The notes below the pieces were generated by a model. The model ran no database searches and was not told the DNA's origin. It saw only the letters and a list, made by a program, of their open reading frames with translations. A stretch of DNA of 64,000 nucleotides from M1-B18 sp048264125 (GTDB taxonomy: Bacteria > Bacillota > Clostridia > Peptostreptococcales > Natronincolaceae). Position numbers and translations under genes: made by a program. The stretch's first letter is position 1; every line of letters begins with the position of its first letter. Location of the stretch: the NCBI GenBank assembly GCA_048264125.1, contig JBLXDM010000001.1, positions 62,001 through 126,000 of the forward strand, read 5' to 3'. Positions 60,513-64,000 of this stretch are shown one piece after another.

Positions 60513-61895
60513 ATGGCAGAGAAGGCAGAAAAACTATCCAATTCCTTGCTGGAGGGCAGCATTACGAAGAATCTCTTTTCAATGGCTGCACCCACCATGC
60601 TGGGCTTAATGTTTCAAATGCTTTATGATCTGGTAGATTTGATCTGGATCGGAAGGATATCCTATAAGGCGGTGGCTGGTGTCACCATATTTTCTACAAT
60701 GTTCTGGATTGTAAATGTACTGAATGAGATTATAGGGACCAGCTCCATCTCTTTGATATCTCAAAGCTTTGGCCGGGGAGACGAGGATAGAACCAGTTTG
60801 TGTATTGAGCAAACCCTTACCTTTAAGGCACTGGTGGCTATTATAGCAGGTGTTATTTTTTCTATTATCTTAAAACCAATGCTGGGCTTCTTCACCAGCG
60901 ATGCTGAGGTGTTTCAATCAGCCCTTAGCTATGGGTATATACGCATTTTCTTCTTGCCGATTATGTTTTCCTCCTATACGGTAAATACAGCCTTCCGCTG
61001 TGTAGGAGATGCAAAGAAGCCAATGATCATAATGGTGATAGCTGCTATTTTGAACATAGTTTTGGACCCTATTTTGATGTTTGATACCATCCCCTATACC
61101 AATATTCCTGGCTTCGGGCTAGGGGTTTTCGGGGCAGGTCTAGCTACTGTAATTTCTATATCAGTAACCTTTATTGTAGGCTTTTACTTTATTCTCTCTA
61201 ATAAAACTAAGGTTAGAATTAAACCTAAAAGGCTATTAAAGCTAAATTATGAAATAGATAAAAAGCTGCTTACTATAGGATTGCCTACAGGGGCTGAGAA
61301 TCTGTTAAGGAATCTCGTTGGAATAGTTACCCTGAAATTTGTGACGATGTACGGTACAGATGTGGTGGCGGCGATGGGAATAGGCAACAGGCTATTTGGC
61401 TTCTTCTTTATGCCGCTGCTGGGGCTGGCAATGGGCAGCAGCTCGATAGTAGGGCAATGCCTAGGAAGCGAAAACGTTAAAAGGGCCAGGGCTACAGCCA
61501 CCTATGCTTCTGCCTATGGGGCGATAATGATGCTGATGGTCTCTATTTTGGTATTTATATTTCCTGACAAAGTAATGGGGATTTTTATAAAGGAGGCCTC
61601 GGTAATAGCGGTGGGAGTCCCAATGCTGAGGGTCATTACTCCCGGTTTAATTATGGCAAGCGTAATGATGGGCTGCGGAAGCGTCTTCTCCGGCTCTGGG
61701 TACAATCTGCCCTTTTTAATCTCTAGCCTTGCAGGAAGATGGGGAGTACAAATACCACTCTTAGTTCTGGCTGTATATGTTCTAAAGCTGCCGGTTATAT
61801 GGGTTTGGATTAGCTTCCTGGCCTCAGATTTTGTAGAAATGCTGGTTATCGCCATAATCTATAAAAAAAGGAAATGGGAAATTATGAGGGTATAA
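60513..61895 (+). CDS. MATE-family efflux transporter
   Basis: 460 aa, 12 helices. MatE pattern: TKNLFSMAAPTMLGLMFQML, DLVDLIWIGRISYKAVAG, the second-half repeat LLTIGLPTGAENLLRNLVG and MGIGNRLFGFFFMPLLGLAM. AGGAGG precedes the ATG. It probably exports cationic drugs with Na+ or H+; no regulator is adjacent. Confidence 0.93.
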   Translation: MAEKAEKLSNSLLEGSITKNLFSMAAPTMLGLMFQMLYDLVDLIWIGRISYKAVAGVTIFSTMFWIVNVLNEIIGTSSISLISQSFGRGDEDRTSLCIEQTLTFKALVAIIAGVIFSIILKPMLGFFTSDAEVFQSALSYGYIRIFFLPIMFSSYTVNTAFRCVGDAKKPMIIMVIAAILNIVLDPILMFDTIPYTNIPGFGLGVFGAGLATVISISVTFIVGFYFILSNKTKVRIKPKRLLKLNYEIDKKLLTIGLPTGAENLLRNLVGIVTLKFVTMYGTDVVAAMGIGNRLFGFFFMPLLGLAMGSSSIVGQCLGSENVKRARATATYASAYGAIMMLMVSILVFIFPDKVMGIFIKEASVIAVGVPMLRVITPGLIMASVMMGCGSVFSGSGYNLPFLISSLAGRWGVQIPLLVLAVYVLKLPVIWVWISFLASDFVEMLVIAIIYKKRKWEIMRV

Positions 61896-61952
61896 GCTAC
61901 TAAAGTGATATAAGTCTTCATTTTACAATTTAAATTATGTTATTATATAAAT

Positions 61953-62135
61953 AAAGAAATTGCATAATTAAGATGAGCAGCAGGTTTATACAAAGTCAAA
62001 AATTTCCTGCTTAGTGCCCCACGGGCTAATTTATTGAATTTTAAATGTTATTAGCCCTAGGCAATGGGCGATAAACTTTTAACTTTGTATAAACTAAAAT
62101 ATATATGTACTCTTATGGAAATATGCAATTTCCTC
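61953..62135 (+). repeat. Family A fold-back repeat
   Basis: 183 bp from AAAGAAATTGCATAATTAAG to ATATGCAATTTCCTC with inner arms GTTTATACAAAGTCAAAA and CTTTTAACTTTGTATAAAC. AAAT lies on the left (61949-61952) and ATTT on the right, so no clean duplication. It ends 59 bp before the XRE start codon; interval 61896-62194 has nothing else. Confidence 0.85.
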
Positions 62136-62194
62136 ATTTTAAAATTATATTTGTGCTCTTATATTATGAAGGGCACCAGACAAGAGGTGGAGCT

Positions 62195-62866
62195 ATGAAT
62201 CGTGTTGCAGTTAAAATAAAGGAAGCCAGACTTAAGGCTAAGCTTACCGAAAAGCAATTGGCGAAAAAATGCGGGCTGTCGGAGAGCTACATCCTTCAGA
62301 TAGAATCTGGAAAAAAGGTAATAAATGAGAAGGCGGCGGAGAGCATCCTCAGTATCCTCGGTGCCAAGCTAGATTTCATAGATAGGCAGGATGAGGAAAA
62401 GGAGCATAAGCCGAAGGAGGAAAAGGTAGTGCCTCCAAAGGTGGAGTTCTACAATATTCAGCCAACGGAGCAATGGTCTGATGCCTTGGCGAATATCATT
62501 AAAAAGTATCCCATATATGAGGCCTCAACCAGTAAAGCTGTTGGACATAAGGAGCTGCCCATAATAGGAAAGCGTGTGGAGGGCTATCACTGGGATAAGC
62601 TGCTATTCATCCAAGCCTCTGACGACTCACTTGAGGCTCTAAGAATTAAAAAGGGCGATGTGGTGATGGTCTACCTGACCAATGAGATACAGAACAATAG
62701 CATATATTATTTTGAAATGAATCAGAAGAAATATATAAGGCAATTAAGGAAGGAAGCAAACAATAGGGTCATTTTAGCATCAGGGATAAAGGACAGAGCT
62801 GAGGAAGTAGATCTTAAAAATATTAAGCTAATAGGAAAATGTGTTAAGGTGGAGCATCTGCTTTAG
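62195..62866 (+). CDS. XRE-HTH regulator with S24-like domain
   Basis: About 223 aa; ATG 62195 follows GAGGTGGAG, and a longer frame starts inside the repeat. HTH_3: VAVKIKEARLKAKLTEKQLA, KKCGLSESYILQIESGKKVI. After an acidic linker, the C-terminal domain FIQASDDSLEALRIKKGDVV resembles LexA/CI S24 folds, but at the catalytic-lysine position YIRQL has Arg, so self-cleavage is doubtful. Target and signal unknown. Confidence 0.85.
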   Translation: MNRVAVKIKEARLKAKLTEKQLAKKCGLSESYILQIESGKKVINEKAAESILSILGAKLDFIDRQDEEKEHKPKEEKVVPPKVEFYNIQPTEQWSDALANIIKKYPIYEASTSKAVGHKELPIIGKRVEGYHWDKLLFIQASDDSLEALRIKKGDVVMVYLTNEIQNNSIYYFEMNQKKYIRQLRKEANNRVILASGIKDRAEEVDLKNIKLIGKCVKVEHLL

Positions 62867-62887
62867 GAAGAAGATATTATTAATAGG

Positions 62888-62918
62888 GCATGGGAGAAAT
62901 CCTGTGCTTTTGCTTTTA
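62888..62918 (+). terminator. Intrinsic terminator
   Basis: GCATGGGA (62888-62895) with TCCTGTGC (62900-62907), two G-U pairs, GAAA loop, followed by TTTTGCTTTT. Confidence 0.7.
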
Positions 62919-63042
62919 CAATTATTTAATAAATAATGTAGTGGTATTATTCTCTCAACAGACTTATAATACAATTGAATAGATTGTTAATAAATATCCA
63001 ATTAATTGCCATTACATTTAAGAAACGCACTGGGGGATATAT

Positions 63043-64000
63043 ATGAAAAAAAGACTAGAGGAGCTTGACGTCTTAAGGGCCATAGGCTGTATTGCAGTTA
63101 TTATCATCCATGTAACCGCCAGCACCTTGATTAGATACAGACCCCACAGTCTGCATCTAAAGCTGGCATATATTGCTAATACCTTTACAAAATTTGCTGT
63201 TCCTCTATTTGTATTTATAAGCGGAGTAGTTCTGATGTATTCATATCAAAATAAACCCTTTGAATTTAAGCGGTTTATGAAGGCGAGAGCGAAGAGCATC
63301 GGAATACCGTATCTGGCATGGAATTTGTTTTATTATATTATTTTCGTCCTTCTGGGCACATATTATCTAAGTCCGTTATTTTTTGTGAAGCAGCTGCTGT
63401 TGGGGTCTATGGTATACCATTTTTATTTTGTGGTGATTATATTCCAATTTTACCTCTTAAGCAATCTATGGCTATATTGCTTCAGGCGGTTTAATCCCAC
63501 AATTCTGATGCTATTCTCAGGTGTTATCAGCCTTTTAAGCATCAAATATATTTATTTTAAGTTTTCCGATAGATTTTTTTTGAATTATCTCATTTTCTTT
63601 ATATTGGGCTGTTATATCGTAACCATAAAAGACAAAGCTATGGAGCGGCTTTATAGGCACAGAGGGGCCTTTTATATGCTGGCCCTTTTAACAGGGGGAC
63701 TTTTGACTCAGCAGCTGTATCAGGCAAAAATAAATCGCATCAGGCCACTGCCCATAATTGATTATCTATGGCCTGTTTATTCTATATTGGCAATAATAGC
63801 TCTGTATCTTGCAGCCACTGCACTGTTGAAGAAATATAGAGGAATTCTAAAAAGTCTGAGGCCTATTGGTGATGCCTCCTTTTACATTTATCTTTCACAT
63901 CCATTTTTCTTGATGATATCAATATTTATAGTTCGAAGGCTTAATATCATCAGTATTACTTTAGATACAATATTTAACCTTAGTTTCGTAATGATGACCT
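63043..64000 (+). CDS. Acyltransferase-3 family membrane protein (3' partial)
   Basis: Open from ATG 63043 to the window end (about 319 codons without a stop), so the C-terminus lies beyond. GGGGGATATAT precedes the start. Family pattern: LDVLRAIGCIAVIIIHVTAS (active-site His at the end of TM1), FTKFAVPLFVFISGVVLMYS, KRFMKARAKSIGIPYLAWNL, and late PIGDASFYIYLSHPFFL. About 9 to 10 helices are visible. Members O-acetylate or O-acylate surface polysaccharides, teichoic acids or small molecules; the acceptor is unknown. Confidence 0.92.
   Translation, partial: MKKRLEELDVLRAIGCIAVIIIHVTASTLIRYRPHSLHLKLAYIANTFTKFAVPLFVFISGVVLMYSYQNKPFEFKRFMKARAKSIGIPYLAWNLFYYIIFVLLGTYYLSPLFFVKQLLLGSMVYHFYFVVIIFQFYLLSNLWLYCFRRFNPTILMLFSGVISLLSIKYIYFKFSDRFFLNYLIFFILGCYIVTIKDKAMERLYRHRGAFYMLALLTGGLLTQQLYQAKINRIRPLPIIDYLWPVYSILAIIALYLAATALLKKYRGILKSLRPIGDASFYIYLSHPFFLMISIFIVRRLNIISITLDTIFNLSFVMMT

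Noticed and set aside
24043..62135. Family A copies as a CRISPR or tandem array
   Set aside because: Copies are single, far apart, in both orientations, about 183 bp long and flanked by 4-bp duplications.
61945..62194. Upstream start of the XRE/S24 frame at 62105
   Set aside because: The extra residues lie in the family A repeat and have no ribosome site; ATG 62195 has GAGGTGGAG.

Overview
The window is low-GC DNA with strong AGGAGG-type ribosome binding sites, sigma-A promoters (TTGACA-N17-TATAAT type), many intrinsic terminators, TTG and GTG starts, lipobox lipoproteins and ykkC and TPP riboswitches. This points to a Gram-positive anaerobe of the Clostridia. Genus cannot be fixed from the sequence; an Alkaliphilus-like relative is only a guess. 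I see no rRNA, tRNA, prophage, CRISPR array or transposase gene.

Layout. 1-5.9 kb: a partial AraC/GyrI-like regulator, a PadR/membrane-protein pair, msrA, a TetR-PaaK-like ligase operon with a clear operator, and an alpha/beta hydrolase. 6.0-13.2 kb: a two-component system divergent from an ABC-2 exporter operon, then a YtrA-type GntR/ABC operon with a perfect 30-bp palindrome at its promoter. 13.2-14.9 kb: TetR plus an HSL-type esterase. 15.0-23.0 kb: a hexuronate utilisation cluster made of a TRAP transporter, a GntR/FCD regulator, uxaC, uxuA and a uxuB-like reductase. Its promoter carries a cre-like site and tandem palindromes. 23-38.6 kb: accessory genes, including an alpha/alpha-toroid-like hypothetical, MFS plus an ArsR-type protein, HxlR, PadR/DUF2812, a flavodoxin-type reductase, TetR/hydrolase, and a divergent MocR/class-III aminotransferase pair. 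38.6-49.3 kb: dbpA, an XRE/membrane-protein operon, a BBE-type flavin oxidase, GyrI-like/GNAT-YoaP/hydrolase genes, a nitroreductase, a YbaK-type deacylase and a NagZ lipoprotein. 49.4-52.4 kb: a ykkC-class riboswitch followed by a three-gene ABC-2 exporter. 52.5-56.9 kb: a TPP-riboswitch thiamine salvage operon, thiW-thiD-thiM-thiE plus an SSS symporter. 57-64 kb: cupin, TauE/SafE permease, diguanylate cyclase, MATE pump, XRE/S24-like regulator and a partial acyltransferase-3 gene that runs off the window.

The most unusual structure is not a gene. A family of about 183-bp fold-back repeats (called family A here) occurs six times, at about 24.0, 30.1, 38.7, 49.6, 56.9 and 62.0 kb. The ends are inverted repeats (GAGGAAATT...), there are near-perfect 22-bp inner arms, and three copies have perfect 4-bp target duplications. 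It looks like a non-autonomous MITE. One copy supplies part of the stop codon of an HxlR gene, one sits between the ykkC riboswitch and its ABC genes, and one abuts the thi promoter. The 56.9-kb copy is itself interrupted by a second small inverted-repeat element (family B, 158 bp, CTAG duplication). A 47-bp relative of family B sits directly after the ybaK-type stop codon.
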